From Methylobacter marinus A45 (GTDB taxonomy: Bacteria; Pseudomonadota; Gammaproteobacteria; Methylococcales; Methylomonadaceae), in NCBI RefSeq assembly GCF_000383855.1, contig NZ_KB912877.1, forward strand, positions 3,599,917-3,663,916: a stretch of 64,000 bases of DNA, written 5' to 3'. Positions 40,389 through 51,357 of the stretch are shown piece by piece; the stretch's first letter is position 1, and each line of letters opens with the position of its first letter. The position numbers and the translations under genes were made by a program. Below the pieces are notes generated by a model. The model was given only the letters and a program-made list of their open reading frames with translations, was not told where the DNA came from and searched no databases.

Positions 40389-40426
40389 TAAAAAAACCTG
40401 CCTGAATTTCGCCGGGCAGGTTTTCT
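40389..40426. terminator. Bidirectional terminator beyond the glycine-zipper gene
   Basis: Stem AACCTGCC and GGGCAGGTT with A residues on one side and T residues on the other. It lies 24 bases past the stop of the minus-strand glycine-zipper gene, so it ends that transcript. Confidence 0.8.
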
Positions 40427-40449
40427 TTTTGTTGAAAGGGAATATTTTG

Positions 40450-40803
40450 TTAGCGGCCGCTCATGCCATTGCCGATATAAGCACCTGCGGCTGCGCCCAG
40501 ACCGGAAGCGACAGGATCTCCCTTGCCCATTTCATAGCCTAAGGCACTGCCTAAGGCACCGCCCACCAGACCTTGTGTGGAGCGTTGATCGACCGGGCGC
40601 GAATACTGGGGCGGTGGCGGCGCGGGATAATGCCTTACCTCCTCATGATAATAGTGTTTCTCTATCACCACCGGGCGATGCTTATGTTTGTGTTTATAGT
40701 GTCCCAGTGCACGGCCCTTGCCATGGCCTCCGGACGCGTATGTGGGCGAGGAATATACTGCGACAAGCGCAGCCAATTGAATGATAAAAAGCAACTTTTT
40801 CAT
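40450..40803 (-). CDS. Glycine-zipper 2TM envelope protein
   Basis: A 117-residue exported protein. The signal peptide (residues 1-23) ends at TYASGG. A His/Lys-rich stretch (HYKHKHKHRPVVIEKHYYHE) and a Pro-rich segment follow. A glycine zipper, GLVGGALGSALGYEMGKGD then GLGAAAGAYIGNGMSG, ends the protein. ATG 40803 has AAGGA upstream. Rickettsia 17 kDa-like proteins share this zipper. The His-rich part could bind metal; this is inference. Confidence 0.85.
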   Translation of the reverse strand: MKKLLFIIQLAALVAVYSSPTYASGGHGKGRALGHYKHKHKHRPVVIEKHYYHEEVRHYPAPPPPQYSRPVDQRSTQGLVGGALGSALGYEMGKGDPVASGLGAAAGAYIGNGMSGR

Positions 40804-41238
40804 AGGAATCCTTCTCAATTAAGTAATTTAGTTCCGAGCAGGTTTTTAATCAAAACGATTGATAACCATGAGTTTGGATAAATGGTAAGCGGTCAAACCT
40901 TAATGACGGCTTAACAGATTCTGCTAAATCGCAAGCTCATGCTTAAGTAGATGAAAATTAAGCACTGATATTAAAGAGCTATATCTTATTGTCGTATTTT
41001 TCAAGGACCGCTTCCGCTTCATCAAACCGGAGATAAACCCTGGAAGTATAGTTGCTCTTGTTTATTATTCAATCAGCCCACCCCGGCAATCCATAACGAC
41101 TGACAGAAGCAATTATCAAGTCTGTTCAAATAAAACGAATAGGGGCAGAAAAGCAAATAATTAATTGCCGTAACAATTTATGTAACGCTTATAATGACAG
41201 TGTTTTTTGACTAAATTATTTTAATGGCATAGCAATAA
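40804..41238. other. Intergenic region upstream of rapA
   Basis: A 435-base divergent region between the glycine-zipper gene and rapA. It is AT-rich, with no repeat or gene I can support. Confidence 0.4.
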
Positions 41239-44010
41239 ATGGAAAATTTCATTCCCGGCCAGCGCTGGATAAGTAATACCGAGTCAGAACTCGGTTTAGG
41301 TCTTATTCTTGAGGTAACAGGCAATCGTGTCACCGTGCTTTTTCTGGCCAGTGACGAGCGGCGTATATATGCGCGTGACAACGCGCCATTAACGCGTGTC
41401 CGTTTTTCGCCAGGCGACCAGATTGAATCGATCGACGAGATCAAGCTGAAGGTAATCAGGACGGTTGAGCAAGAGGGCTTGATTACTTATATCGCCCAAA
41501 ATGAGGCTGGCGGGGAAGTCCATTTGGATGAAGTCGAATTGAATCACCACATTCAATTTAACAAACCTCAGGACCGGTTATTCACCGGGCAAATCGACCC
41601 CAGCGCCTGGTTCCAGTTGCGGTTCGAGACCTGGCGCCGTCTACGGCAACATCAGCAATCACCCGTTAAAGGCTTGCTCGGCGGGCGGACTTCATTGATT
41701 CCTCATCAGCTATTTATTGCCCAGGAGGCGGCTAACCGCTCCGCGCCCAGAATCATGCTGGCTGACGAAGTGGGCTTAGGCAAAACCATCGAGGCCGGCC
41801 TGATCCTGCACCACCGACTGATCAACGGGCTGAGTACCCGTGTCCTGATCATCGTGCCTGAAAGTCTGCTGCATCAATGGCTGGTGGAAATGCTCAGGCG
41901 ATTCAATCTGCGGTTCAGTATCTTCGATGAGGAACGCTGTCTCGAAACGCACGGCGACAACCCGTTCTCGACCGAGCAGCTGGTGCTGTGCAGCCAGAAC
42001 TTCTTCGCCGCCTATCCGCGCCGGCAGCAGCAGGCGTTACAGGTATCGTGGGATATGGTCATTGTCGATGAAGCCCATCATCTTGAATGGCGCGAGCAAG
42101 CGCCAAGCCCCGACTACCTGTTTGTCGAGAGACTGGCTCAGTCAACGCCCGGCTTGATTCTGTTGACCGCTACGCCGGAGCAGTTAGGCAAGGAGAGCCA
42201 TTTCGCCCGGTTAAGACTATTGGACCCTGACCGCTTCTACAGTTTTGCCGCGTTCCTGGAAGAAGAGCGGCTTTTTGAACCGGTAGCCGATGCGGCCAAG
42301 GTATTACTGGCCGGAAAACCGCTTGATGAAGTTGCGACAGAATCGTTAAGGACACTGCTTAAAAACGACAACGTGGAAGCCTTGCTGCAAAATCTGAACG
42401 ATGCCGCCAAAGCCCCGGCCGCACGCGATGAGTTGATCAGGATCTTGCTGGATCATCACGGAACCGGCCGCATCCTGTTCAGAAATTCTCGGCAAACGGT
42501 GCAGGGTTTCCCTGAACGGGAGCGTTACGGTTATGCGTTAACCGGACAGACCAATACCGAGGATCTGCAACAAGATCCGCGCTATATCTGGCTGGTCGAT
42601 AAGATCAAGCAACTGGCCGGCCAGAAGGCCCTGCTGATCTGCAAGCACGCGCAAACGGCGATCGACCTGGAGCAGTCACTGAAAAATCGTGCCGGCATCG
42701 CGGCGGCGGTTTTCCACGAAGGCATGTCGATTATCGAGCGCGACCGCGCCGCTGCCTATTTTGCCGACCAGGAAAGCGCGGCACGTTTGCTGATCTGCTC
42801 CGAAATCGGCAGCGAAGGTCGCAACTTTCAGTTTGTCCATCATCTGATTCTGTTCGATTTGCCAACCAATCCCGACTTGCTGCAACAACGCATCGGGCGG
42901 CTTGACCGTATCGGTCAGAAGCATGTGATCCAGATTCATGTGCCTTATCTGGAGAATACCGAGCAGCACCGGTTGTATCGCTGGTATGACGAAGGGCTGA
43001 ACGCCTTCCGCAGCAATTGTTCGGCCGCCCAGCCGGTCGCCGACCGACTGCACGACGATCTGGCCGCTTTTCTGCAAACCGAAGATCAGGCCGGGATAGA
43101 CGCTTTTATCGATAAGACGAAGACCCTGACGGCGGAAATCGAAATCGAACTGCATAACGGCCGCGACCAACTGCTGGAATTGAATTCCTGCCGCAAAGAA
43201 CAGGCCAATGCCATTATCGACCAGCTCAAGTCCTACGAGAACGAAGGCGTGCTCTGGCCCTACATGGAAGATGTGTTTGAGTGTTACGGCGTCGATACCG
43301 ATTTTCATTCGCCGGACTGCTTCATCCTCAGGCCCAGCGAACATTTGCGGCTCGCCCATTTTCCGGGACTGCTTGAAGACGGCGTCACCGTAACCGTTGA
43401 CCGGGACTGTGCGCTGGCGCGTGAAGACATGCTGTTCATGACCTGGGAGCACCCGATGGTCACGGGGGCCATGGATATGGTGCTGTCCAGCGAAACCGGC
43501 AACGCCGCGGTCAGCGTGGTCAAACACAGCGATCTTAAAGCCGGGCAGTTTCTGCTGGAATGTCTGTTCATTGTCGAGTGCAGCGCCCCTGCCGAATTGC
43601 AGATCGGCCGTTTTCTGCCGCCTACGCCTATCAGGGTCCTGATTGACCAAAATATCAAAGACCTGAGCGAAACCGTAGAGCACCGCAGTCTGGTCGAAAC
43701 AGGAACGACCTTCGACAAGCAGAAAATAGTGGCGTTTATGAACGGCCAGCGCCAGCACCTTGTCAAGATGCTGGACAAAGCCGAGCAAAAAGCCAATGCC
43801 GACATGCAGGTGCTGATCGCCGATGCGACCAAGGCCATGCTGGACTCATTGACCAGCGAGATAAAACGCCTGGCCAGACTGAAGAAGGTCAATCCGACTA
43901 TCAAAGAGGAAGAGATCGAACTGCTGAAGGACAGGGCGATGCTGTTGCATGAAAACATTCAGGTGGCGCAATTGCGGCTCGATGCCGTGCGATTCGTCAT
44001 CACCAGCTAA
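41239..44010 (+). CDS. rapA: RNA polymerase-associated SWI2/SNF2 protein RapA
   Basis: A 923-residue ATPase that recycles stalled RNA polymerase. Two N-terminal Tudor-like domains (PGQRWISNTESELGLGLILE) bind the polymerase. The helicase core has Walker A DEVGLGKTIEAG (about 174), DEAHH (about 277), LLTATPEQLG and, in the second lobe, LLICSEIGSEGRNFQF and LQQRIGRLDRIGQ. The length is slightly below that of E. coli RapA. It stands alone, with a palindromic repeat after it. Confidence 0.95.
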   Translation: MENFIPGQRWISNTESELGLGLILEVTGNRVTVLFLASDERRIYARDNAPLTRVRFSPGDQIESIDEIKLKVIRTVEQEGLITYIAQNEAGGEVHLDEVELNHHIQFNKPQDRLFTGQIDPSAWFQLRFETWRRLRQHQQSPVKGLLGGRTSLIPHQLFIAQEAANRSAPRIMLADEVGLGKTIEAGLILHHRLINGLSTRVLIIVPESLLHQWLVEMLRRFNLRFSIFDEERCLETHGDNPFSTEQLVLCSQNFFAAYPRRQQQALQVSWDMVIVDEAHHLEWREQAPSPDYLFVERLAQSTPGLILLTATPEQLGKESHFARLRLLDPDRFYSFAAFLEEERLFEPVADAAKVLLAGKPLDEVATESLRTLLKNDNVEALLQNLNDAAKAPAARDELIRILLDHHGTGRILFRNSRQTVQGFPERERYGYALTGQTNTEDLQQDPRYIWLVDKIKQLAGQKALLICKHAQTAIDLEQSLKNRAGIAAAVFHEGMSIIERDRAAAYFADQESAARLLICSEIGSEGRNFQFVHHLILFDLPTNPDLLQQRIGRLDRIGQKHVIQIHVPYLENTEQHRLYRWYDEGLNAFRSNCSAAQPVADRLHDDLAAFLQTEDQAGIDAFIDKTKTLTAEIEIELHNGRDQLLELNSCRKEQANAIIDQLKSYENEGVLWPYMEDVFECYGVDTDFHSPDCFILRPSEHLRLAHFPGLLEDGVTVTVDRDCALAREDMLFMTWEHPMVTGAMDMVLSSETGNAAVSVVKHSDLKAGQFLLECLFIVECSAPAELQIGRFLPPTPIRVLIDQNIKDLSETVEHRSLVETGTTFDKQKIVAFMNGQRQHLVKMLDKAEQKANADMQVLIADATKAMLDSLTSEIKRLARLKKVNPTIKEEEIELLKDRAMLLHENIQVAQLRLDAVRFVITS

Positions 44011-44036
44011 GGAATGTGCATGAAATAACTTGAGCA

Positions 44037-44101
44037 TGTGGGGGCGACTTCAGTCGCCCTGCTGATGGCAATCGCCCTGGGCGACTGAAGTCGCCCCCAC
44101 A
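44037..44101. repeat. Palindromic repeat with perfect 22-base arms
   Basis: The arms (44037-44058 and 44080-44101) begin TGTGGGGGCGACTTCAGTCG and are perfect reverse complements around 21 bases. The family matches those at 14398 and 39216. It lies between rapA and the S1-domain gene and could act as a hairpin in both transcripts. Confidence 0.85.
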
Positions 44102-44172
44102 TATTAAAGCTGATTTATGCGAATGTTTCGTATGAATCAGCTATTCTCCAAAGACTAAGCGAGTATTTATTC

Positions 44173-45000
44173 ATGATTCATATCGGCAAAATCAACAAGC
44201 TGAAAGTCGCCAAACAGCTGGGCTATGAGATTTATCTCGATAGCGGAACCACCCGGAAAATCCTGCTGGCCGATAAAAAACTGCCGGCCAATTGCCAGGC
44301 GGGCGATACGTTGGACGTGTTCGTCTATGTCGATTCGGAAGGTCATCTGGCCGCGACGACGCAAAAGCCTCTGGCTCAGGTGGATGATGTGGCCTGGCTG
44401 AAAGTGGTGTCGGTCAGCTATGTCGGCGTTTTTCTGGACTGGGGACTGCCCAAGAATCTGCTGGTGCCGTTCAGTGAACAGCATCATGAAATGGAGGTCG
44501 GCAAGTCTTATCTGGTCAAATTGTTTCTGGATGACAAAGGCCGCATTGCCGCATCGACCAAACTGGACGAATGGCTGGAAGAAGAATCGGACGATTTTAA
44601 GGCGGGCCAGAAAGTGTCGCTGATCATCGCCGATAAAACCGATCTGGGCTATAAGGCTGTCGTCAACAACAGCCATTGGGGACTGCTGTATAACAACGAA
44701 ATATTCCAGCCGCTCAGAAAGGGGCAGAAGCTGGACGGTTACATCAAGCAGATCAGGGACGATAAGAAGATCGATCTGATGCTGCATGAGCCCGGTTACG
44801 GCAAAGTCGAATCACTCACCGATAAAATTCTCGCCAGTCTGAAGCAGAATGACGGCTATTTGATGCTGAGCGACAAAAGTCCGCCCGAAGCTATTTATGC
44901 GGCGTTCGGCGTCAGCAAGAAAGTGTTCAAGCAGGCCATTGGCGCCTTGTACAAGAAGCAACTTATCCTTATAGAAAAAGACGGAATCAGGCTGGTTTGA
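44173..45000 (+). CDS. S1-domain RNA-binding protein, CvfB/YitL-like
   Basis: A 275-residue protein made of S1-type beta-barrels: VVSVSYVGVFLDWGLPKNLL and the VPFSEQHHEMEVGKSYLVKL segment. A C-terminal winged helix ends it (SPPEAIYAAFGVSKKVFKQ). Three barrels plus a winged helix is the CvfB/YitL layout, linked to RNA binding and virulence or regulation in Gram-positives. It stands alone. Confidence 0.85.
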   Translation: MIHIGKINKLKVAKQLGYEIYLDSGTTRKILLADKKLPANCQAGDTLDVFVYVDSEGHLAATTQKPLAQVDDVAWLKVVSVSYVGVFLDWGLPKNLLVPFSEQHHEMEVGKSYLVKLFLDDKGRIAASTKLDEWLEEESDDFKAGQKVSLIIADKTDLGYKAVVNNSHWGLLYNNEIFQPLRKGQKLDGYIKQIRDDKKIDLMLHEPGYGKVESLTDKILASLKQNDGYLMLSDKSPPEAIYAAFGVSKKVFKQAIGALYKKQLILIEKDGIRLV

Positions 45001-45389
45001 TCCGTCTTTCAGCGCGCGGTGTTCCCCTGGCAGTCGAAATACGATTACCAGGGGCGAGGCAAGTTCAAATGTTTCGAATTTTCAACACCAATATTGGTCA
45101 GATTTTCATAACAATAGCTGATGTTACGCAGTTTGTTGGATTTAGATCAGATTCCAGATGTCAATAACGGCATACTTTATTTCAATCGGGCTCTGGGACT
45201 GGGGCGGCTATCGATAAATGCAGACACTGTATAAATGCGGACACTGTGAATCCCCGCCAGCCAACTGAATATGGTGAGACTCAAGGGGCGGCACGCTTGT
45301 GCAATATAAGTAATCATGAGGATAAATTTAACGTAACTTTCTGAAAATAACGCACTGATTCAGCACGATATTAAAAACGACAAACAAAA
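45001..45389. other. Intergenic region with stem-loop and a short direct repeat
   Basis: CCCCTGG (45024-45030) and CCAGGGG (45048-45054) form a stem-loop after the S1 gene, without a T tract. ATAAATGC(A/G)GACACTGT is repeated directly near 45216-45250. Otherwise I see nothing. The kinase promoter should be here. Confidence 0.45.
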
Positions 45390-48374
45390 ATGGTGGTAGC
45401 CATTATGAATGGAAGGTTTTTTAATGCAAACAAGGATCATCGGGGTTGGTTGATAGCACGCCAGTGTATGTTGATATGGGCGCTACTGACACTGGTGCTG
45501 GCCGCCGTTTTCTGGGGCATTCATATAACCCATCAAAATTCGACGCGGGCCTTCATGCGCGATGAAGGCCAGCAGAGTATAAAAAGTGCAAGCCAGGCCA
45601 TTGCCGAAGAATTGGGCATGTTGCACGGCGATATACTGTACTTGAGAGACCAGCCGGTGCTGAATGACTGGCTCAGGCGGGAAACGCCCCAGATCCTGGA
45701 ACGCCTGGGCGCCGATCTGCTCGCCTTTGTCAAATATCGCCAGCTCTATGATCAGATCCGGTTTCTGGATGAACAGGGGCGGGAAAAAATACGCATCAAC
45801 TGGAACCAGGGACAGCCGATGATCGTGCCGACGCAGGAATTGCAGGACCGGTCCGAACTCTATTTTGTCGAGCGCACGCTGGCCCTGAACAAGGACGAAA
45901 TCTACATTTCCTCATTCGATCTCAGTATCGAGCGCGGTCAAATCGATCAGCCGATCAAGCCCGTGATCAGGTTCGGCACGCCGGTGTTCGACCGGCGCGG
46001 CCAAAAACGCGGCATCATCCTGTTGAATTATCGGGGACAACGACTGATTGACCGGTTTCGGGCCATTTGCGAACAAAGCATCGGCAGCCTGTGGCTGCTC
46101 AATAACCAGGGATATTGGCTGAGCGGTGCCCGCCCTGAAGATGAATGGGGCTTCATGTATCCGGACCGCCAGGACAGAACGTTCGCCAACGAGTACAAAG
46201 CCGCCTGGTCATCTATTATCGAGCACCCCGAACGGCAACAATTCATGGCTGACGGCGATTTTTTCAGTTACAGAGCCATTATTCCGAAAAGCATGTTTGG
46301 AGAAGACCGCGATGGTGTTATTGCCGGCGATGAACGTTGGTTGTTGGTCGCCCGTGTGTCGTCCGAGATGCTTGCAGAGAGGTCGGTAGCCCAAGCCCGA
46401 TGGCTTGCATTTTTCGCCTTGGCCTTGCTTCTGGGTGTCGTCAGCTGGTTTATTGCCCATTACCGTGTCAAGCGGCGGCAGGTTGAAGAAGAGAAACGCG
46501 CCAGCGAAACCCGCTTCCGTGGACTGGTCGAATCGGCGCCCGATGCCATTGTCATCGTCAATGAAGCAGGACATATCGTACTGGTCAATGCCCAGGCCGA
46601 GAAGTGGTTCGGCTATACGCGCGACGAACTGCTCGGGCAGCCGGTCGAACACTTAATGCCCGAGCGTTATCGCGAACAGCACCAGCACTACCGGAAAGAC
46701 TATACCGCTCATCCTGCTGTCCGCCCGATGGGGAGCGGTCTTGATCTGCATGGCCTGCGTAAGGATGGCAGCGAATTTCCGGTGGAGATCAACCTGAGTC
46801 CATTAGAGACCCAGCGGGAAAAACTCATCACCAGCATTATTCGCGATATTACCGAGCGCAAGCGTGCCGAGGAAGAACTCCGCGCCAGCGAAACCCGCTT
46901 TCGGGGTTTGCTCGAATCGGCGCCCGATGCCATCGTCATGACCAATCGCGATGGGACGATCGTACTGGTCAATGCCCAGGCCGAGAAGTGGTTCGGCTAT
47001 ACGCGCGATGAACTGCTAGGGCAAAAGGTTGAAATGTTGGTGCCCAAGCGCTTCCGTGAAGATTACCTGCGGTATCGTCAAGCTTATATGGCCAACCCGG
47101 TGGTCCGTCCCGTGGGAATCGGCCTCGATCTGTACGGCCTGTGCAAGGACGGCAGCGAATTGCCGGTGGAGATCAACCTGAGCCCGATGGAAATAGAACA
47201 GGAACTGTTCGTTATCAGTATTATTCGTGATGTGACGGCGCGCAAACGAGCGGAACAGGCTCAGCGCGAGGCGCAAGCCAAGTATCAAGAGTTGGTTAAT
47301 AATCTGCCGGTCGGCGTTTATCGCCAGACGCCGGCGGCGAATGGCCGGTTCCTGGAAGTCAATCAGGCCATAGTCGCCATGTTCGAGGCCGAATCGGCCG
47401 GACAGTTACAGGCGCATCCGGTCAGTGATTTGTGCCGGGACAAGGACTGCTGGAAAGAGTTTACGGACAAAATCATGCAGCAAGGTTTTGTCGGTAACGA
47501 AGAGATAGAACTGGTCACTCTGCAAGGGCGCGAGTTTTATGGGGCCGTTAGCGCCGCCATGAAAAAAGACAGCGCCGGCAATTTTTATTTTGACGGCATC
47601 ATCGAGGATATCAGCGAACGCAAGGAAATCGAGCAGCGCATCCGGCAATTGAACACGGCCTTGCGCGACCGGGCCATGGTACTGGAATCGGTCAATCACG
47701 AACTCGAGGCCTTCAGTTATTCCGTTTCCCATGACCTGCGTGCGCCGTTACGTGCCGTGGATGGTTTCAGTCGTATTTTGCTGGATGAGTATGCCGATCG
47801 CCTCGACGACACCGGCCGGGACCGCCTGAGAAGGGTACGTGCCGCCGCCCAGCACATGGCGGCACTGATCGATGACCTGCTCAAGCTGTCACGCATTACC
47901 CGCGCTGAGCTGAAACGCGAAAACGTCGATTTGAGCGCGCTTGCCGGCGAGGTGATCGAGGAACTGAGCAAGCAGGAGCCGCACCGCACTGTGCAGTATA
48001 CGATACAGCCGGATATGACTGCCTGGGGCGATGCCCGGCTGTTGCGCATCGTGCTGGATAACCTGTTGGGCAATGCCTGGAAATTTACCAGCAAGCAAGC
48101 CGATGCAAGGATCGAGTTCGGCGTGCAGAGTCAGGATGGCGAGCCGGTTTATTTCGTGCGCGATAATGGCGCCGGCTTCGATATGGCATATGCCGAAAAA
48201 CTGTTCGGCGCCTTTCAGCGACTGCACGATACCAATGAATTCCCCGGCACGGGTATCGGACTGGCGACCGCGCAACGCATTATTCACAAACACGGCGGAC
48301 GTATTTGGGCCGAGAGTGAGGTCGAACATGGAGCGGTATTTTATTTTACGCTGGAAGCCCGGGAGGATTTATGA
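45390..48374 (+). CDS. Membrane sensor histidine kinase with three PAS domains
   Basis: A 994-residue kinase. A first helix (about 23-45) and a second (about 332-352) enclose a large periplasmic sensor domain of dCACHE type. Cytoplasmic PAS domains start near 372, 499 and 630. The first two are near duplicates ([35 protein letters not shown]). HisKA carries [18 protein letters not shown] (about 776), and HATPase has [12 protein letters not shown] and [13 protein letters not shown]. The [10 protein letters not shown] type is phytochrome-like and often pairs with Rcp1-type regulators, encoded next with a 4-base overlap. The start may instead be ATG 45405, which has GGTGG upstream. Confidence 0.92.
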   Translation: MVVAIMNGRFFNANKDHRGWLIARQCMLIWALLTLVLAAVFWGIHITHQNSTRAFMRDEGQQSIKSASQAIAEELGMLHGDILYLRDQPVLNDWLRRETPQILERLGADLLAFVKYRQLYDQIRFLDEQGREKIRINWNQGQPMIVPTQELQDRSELYFVERTLALNKDEIYISSFDLSIERGQIDQPIKPVIRFGTPVFDRRGQKRGIILLNYRGQRLIDRFRAICEQSIGSLWLLNNQGYWLSGARPEDEWGFMYPDRQDRTFANEYKAAWSSIIEHPERQQFMADGDFFSYRAIIPKSMFGEDRDGVIAGDERWLLVARVSSEMLAERSVAQARWLAFFALALLLGVVSWFIAHYRVKRRQVEEEKRASETRFRGLVESAPDAIVIVNEAGHIVLVNAQAEKWFGYTRDELLGQPVEHLMPERYREQHQHYRKDYTAHPAVRPMGSGLDLHGLRKDGSEFPVEINLSPLETQREKLITSIIRDITERKRAEEELRASETRFRGLLESAPDAIVMTNRDGTIVLVNAQAEKWFGYTRDELLGQKVEMLVPKRFREDYLRYRQAYMANPVVRPVGIGLDLYGLCKDGSELPVEINLSPMEIEQELFVISIIRDVTARKRAEQAQREAQAKYQELVNNLPVGVYRQTPAANGRFLEVNQAIVAMFEAESAGQLQAHPVSDLCRDKDCWKEFTDKIMQQGFVGNEEIELVTLQGREFYGAVSAAMKKDSAGNFYFDGIIEDISERKEIEQRIRQLNTALRDRAMVLESVNHELEAFSYSVSHDLRAPLRAVDGFSRILLDEYADRLDDTGRDRLRRVRAAAQHMAALIDDLLKLSRITRAELKRENVDLSALAGEVIEELSKQEPHRTVQYTIQPDMTAWGDARLLRIVLDNLLGNAWKFTSKQADARIEFGVQSQDGEPVYFVRDNGAGFDMAYAEKLFGAFQRLHDTNEFPGTGIGLATAQRIIHKHGGRIWAESEVEHGAVFYFTLEAREDL

Positions 48375-48808
48375 ATAAAAAGGTCATTCTTCTAGTAGAA
48401 GACAATCCTGATGATGAGGCGCTTACTTTGCATGCCCTCGAGAAGAATAATGTACAACACGACATAGTCGTGGCGCACAATGGCGCTGAAGCGCTGGATT
48501 ACCTGTTTGGTACGGGGGCTTATGCCGGGCGGGATCCTCATGATTTGCCGCTGGTTGTGCTGCTGGATCTGAAATTGCCCAAGATAGACGGTCTGGAAGT
48601 GCTGCGCCGCATTCGGGATGATGAACGTACGCAATTGCTGCCGGTTGTCCTGCTGACTTCCTCGAATGAGGAAGAAGACCGGCTCAAGGGATATATGCTG
48701 GGCGCCAACAGTTATGTGCGCAAGCCGGTCGATTTCGACGAATTCGTTCGGGCGGCCGGCCAGCTTGGGTTGTACTGGATACTGCTCAATGAGCCACCAC
48801 CAGACTGA
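48371..48808 (+). CDS. Single-domain response regulator, Rcp1-like
   Basis: A 145-residue receiver with [15 protein letters not shown], phospho-accepting Asp in [14 protein letters not shown], Thr/Ser in [10 protein letters not shown] and Lys in [11 protein letters not shown]. These are the usual active-site residues, and the EDNPDDE start marks the Rcp1 group. It has no output domain. It is translated with the upstream kinase and lies 25 bases before the REC-GGDEF-EAL gene, so the three form a phosphorelay unit. Confidence 0.93.
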   Translation: MNKKVILLVEDNPDDEALTLHALEKNNVQHDIVVAHNGAEALDYLFGTGAYAGRDPHDLPLVVLLDLKLPKIDGLEVLRRIRDDERTQLLPVVLLTSSNEEEDRLKGYMLGANSYVRKPVDFDEFVRAAGQLGLYWILLNEPPPD

Positions 48809-48833
48809 TCGTATGGAAGAGAAAGGTAATGTT

Positions 48834-51287
48834 ATGTTGAAGCGTGTAGATTCCGCACAACCCTTGCGCACACTGATTGTTGAAGATTCCGAAGACGATA
48901 CGCTGCTGCTGGTGGATCAATTGGAGCTGGAGGGCGGCCGGTCGGTCGATTGGCGACGGGTCGAGACGGAGCCGGCTTTAACCGAGGCCCTGAAACAGCA
49001 GTGGGATATCGTATTGTCCGATTATACGATGCCGCATTTTAGCGGTATGCGGGCGCTCGAAGTCGTCAGGCAGCACGACCTCGATCTGCCTTTCATCTTT
49101 GTGTCGGGCACGATCGGCGAGAATACGGCCGTACAAGCGATGAAGTCCGGCGCTCAGGACTATGTCATGAAAGATAACCTGACTCGCCTGGTGCCGGCCG
49201 TGGAGCGCGAACTTGAAGAAGCGAAGCTGCGGCGCGAACGCCGCCAGGCCGAGGAGATGCTGCGCAAACTGTCCCTGGCCGTGGAGCAGGCGGCCGACAG
49301 TGTCATCATTACCGATCCGCGCGGCTGCATCGAATACGTCAATCCGGCGTTCGAACGCCTGACCGGTTATGCGCAAGACGAAGCCGTGGGCGGTAAACCT
49401 TCGCTGCTGAAATCCGGCCGGCACGATAAGGCTTTTTATCAGGTGATATGGCAAACAGTGCTCAAGGGCGAGATATTCAGGGGCACCCTGGTCAATCGAA
49501 AAAAGAACGGCGAGCTGTTCTATGAGGAGAAAGTCATCACGCCCTTGACGGACGATCAGGGACGTATTACCCACCTGGTTTCCACGGGGCGTGATATCAC
49601 CGCACGGGTAAAGGCCGAAGAAGCGAGAGCCCAATTGGTCACCATTCTGGAGGCGACTACCGACCTGGTTGCGATTCTCGACCCGGCCGGCTGTCTGCGG
49701 TACCTTAATAATGCCGGTTATCGTTTGCTCGGCCTTGACCCGAAGGTGGATATCAGCAAGTTCTGTCTGAAAGAACTGTTTCCCGAACGCATAGCGCACC
49801 TGTTACAGAGCGAAGCGCTGCCTATCGCTCACCGTGTCGGCACCTGGTCCGGGGAGACCGCCTTGCGGCGTATGGACGAGATAGAAGTACCGGTCTCTCA
49901 AGTACTGCTGGCGCATCATGATGCGTCCGGCAAGGTCGAATACCTGTCCACGATTGCCCGTGATATTTCCGAACGCAAGCGTTTCGAGGCCGAATTGCAG
50001 CATCAGGCGACCCATGATCTGCTGACCGGCCTGCCGAACCGGTTTCTGTTGATGGACCGTCTGGCCGCGGAATTGGAACGAGCCCGGTCCAGCGATAAAT
50101 TCGTGGCCGTGTTATTTCTGGATATAGACAACTTCAAACGGATCAATGACAGCATGGGGCACGCGGTCGGCGATGCCTTGCTCCAGCAAATATCCGATCG
50201 GCTGCAGGCCGCGCTGCGTCCTAATGACACCATCGCGCGCCATGGTGGTGACGAGTTTGCGGTGGTGGCCGGCGATCTGCCGCGTTCGGAAAATATATTA
50301 GACGTGCTCCGCAAAATTTATGCCGCTTTCGAGCGTCCGATGTCATTGGGCGCCCAGGAAACTTACATCACCTTCTGTACCGGTATCGCTATCTATCCGC
50401 ATGACGGAATCGATGCCGAAGATTTGTTGCGTAATGCCGGCACGGCCATGTATCAGGCCATTGCGGCGGGCCATAATCAATACCGTTTTTACGCCCCGGA
50501 TATGAATACCCGCAGCCATGAACTGCTGACCCTGGAAACTGATCTGCGCCTGGCGCTGAAGCGCAACGAGTTTGTGGTTTATTACCAGCCGCAGGTGGAG
50601 CTTGGCACCGGCCATATCGTTGCCATGGAAGGATTGATCCGCTGGCGGCATCCGCAACGCGGCCTGGTAGCGCCGGCCGGTTTTGTTGCCATGCTGGAAG
50701 AGTCCGGGTTGATCATGCCGGTCGGGGAGTGGGTCCTGAGCCAGGCCTGCGCCGAGTTTAGAGAAATGGGGCTTCACGGCATGCGTATTTCCGTCAACGT
50801 ATCGGCCTCCCAGTTCAACGACCCGGAGTTGCTGCACACGGTGTGCCGCATCATGAAGGAAGAATGCATCCCGCCGAATGCGCTGGAATTGGAAATGACC
50901 GAGAACATCATCATGCAGGACCCGGCGGCCACCATCGAGATCCTGAAGAAACTACGGGCACTGGGGATTCGCATTGCCATCGACGATTTCGGCACGGGCT
51001 ATTCATCGCTGTCCTATCTCAAGCGTTTTCCGCTGGATGCGCTTAAGATCGATCAGAGTTTCGTGCGCGACCTGACCCTCGATACCAACGATGCGGCCAT
51101 TGTCGAGGCCAGCATCACGCTGGGTAAAAAACTCGGCCTAGAAGTCATCGCCGAAGGCGTGGAAACCAAAGAGCAATTCGACTTCCTTCGCGCCCATGAT
51201 TGCGATCTGGTACAGGGGTACTATGTCAGTCGTCCCTTGCGTAATAACGACCTGGTCGACCTGCTGCGGGAGGGCCGGCACTGGTGA
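48834..51287 (+). CDS. REC-PAS-PAS-GGDEF-EAL cyclic-di-GMP protein
   Basis: An 817-residue regulator. The N-terminal receiver (IVEDSEDDTLLL, Asp in IVLSDYTMPHFSG) is followed by two PAS domains (from about 140 and 265). GGDEF holds HGGDEFAVV. EAL has AMEGLIRWRHP, EMTENII, IDDFGTGYSSLSYLKRF and KIDQSFV. The GGDEF motif is intact, so synthesis is possible; the EAL core is EGL but the metal-binding residues look complete. ATG 48834 with AAAGG upstream is preferred; earlier in-frame Met codons overlap the receiver gene. It should answer the kinase upstream. Confidence 0.92.
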   Translation: MLKRVDSAQPLRTLIVEDSEDDTLLLVDQLELEGGRSVDWRRVETEPALTEALKQQWDIVLSDYTMPHFSGMRALEVVRQHDLDLPFIFVSGTIGENTAVQAMKSGAQDYVMKDNLTRLVPAVERELEEAKLRRERRQAEEMLRKLSLAVEQAADSVIITDPRGCIEYVNPAFERLTGYAQDEAVGGKPSLLKSGRHDKAFYQVIWQTVLKGEIFRGTLVNRKKNGELFYEEKVITPLTDDQGRITHLVSTGRDITARVKAEEARAQLVTILEATTDLVAILDPAGCLRYLNNAGYRLLGLDPKVDISKFCLKELFPERIAHLLQSEALPIAHRVGTWSGETALRRMDEIEVPVSQVLLAHHDASGKVEYLSTIARDISERKRFEAELQHQATHDLLTGLPNRFLLMDRLAAELERARSSDKFVAVLFLDIDNFKRINDSMGHAVGDALLQQISDRLQAALRPNDTIARHGGDEFAVVAGDLPRSENILDVLRKIYAAFERPMSLGAQETYITFCTGIAIYPHDGIDAEDLLRNAGTAMYQAIAAGHNQYRFYAPDMNTRSHELLTLETDLRLALKRNEFVVYYQPQVELGTGHIVAMEGLIRWRHPQRGLVAPAGFVAMLEESGLIMPVGEWVLSQACAEFREMGLHGMRISVNVSASQFNDPELLHTVCRIMKEECIPPNALELEMTENIIMQDPAATIEILKKLRALGIRIAIDDFGTGYSSLSYLKRFPLDALKIDQSFVRDLTLDTNDAAIVEASITLGKKLGLEVIAEGVETKEQFDFLRAHDCDLVQGYYVSRPLRNNDLVDLLREGRHW

Positions 51288-51334
51288 CGCGCGCAATAGC
51301 TTAATCTTCTCTTGAAAAGTCCTCATTTGGAGGG

Positions 51335-51357
51335 GCCGAGGCGCCGCCTCGGCTTTT
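51335..51357 (+). terminator. Terminator after the GGDEF-EAL gene
   Basis: GCCGAGGC, GC loop, GCCTCGGC then TTTTT, 48 bases past the stop. It closes the kinase-regulator-GGDEF operon. Confidence 0.9.

Noticed and set aside
42676-43788. Minus-strand frame of 370 residues opposite rapA
   Set aside because: It is antisense to a well-supported RapA and has no recognisable domain.
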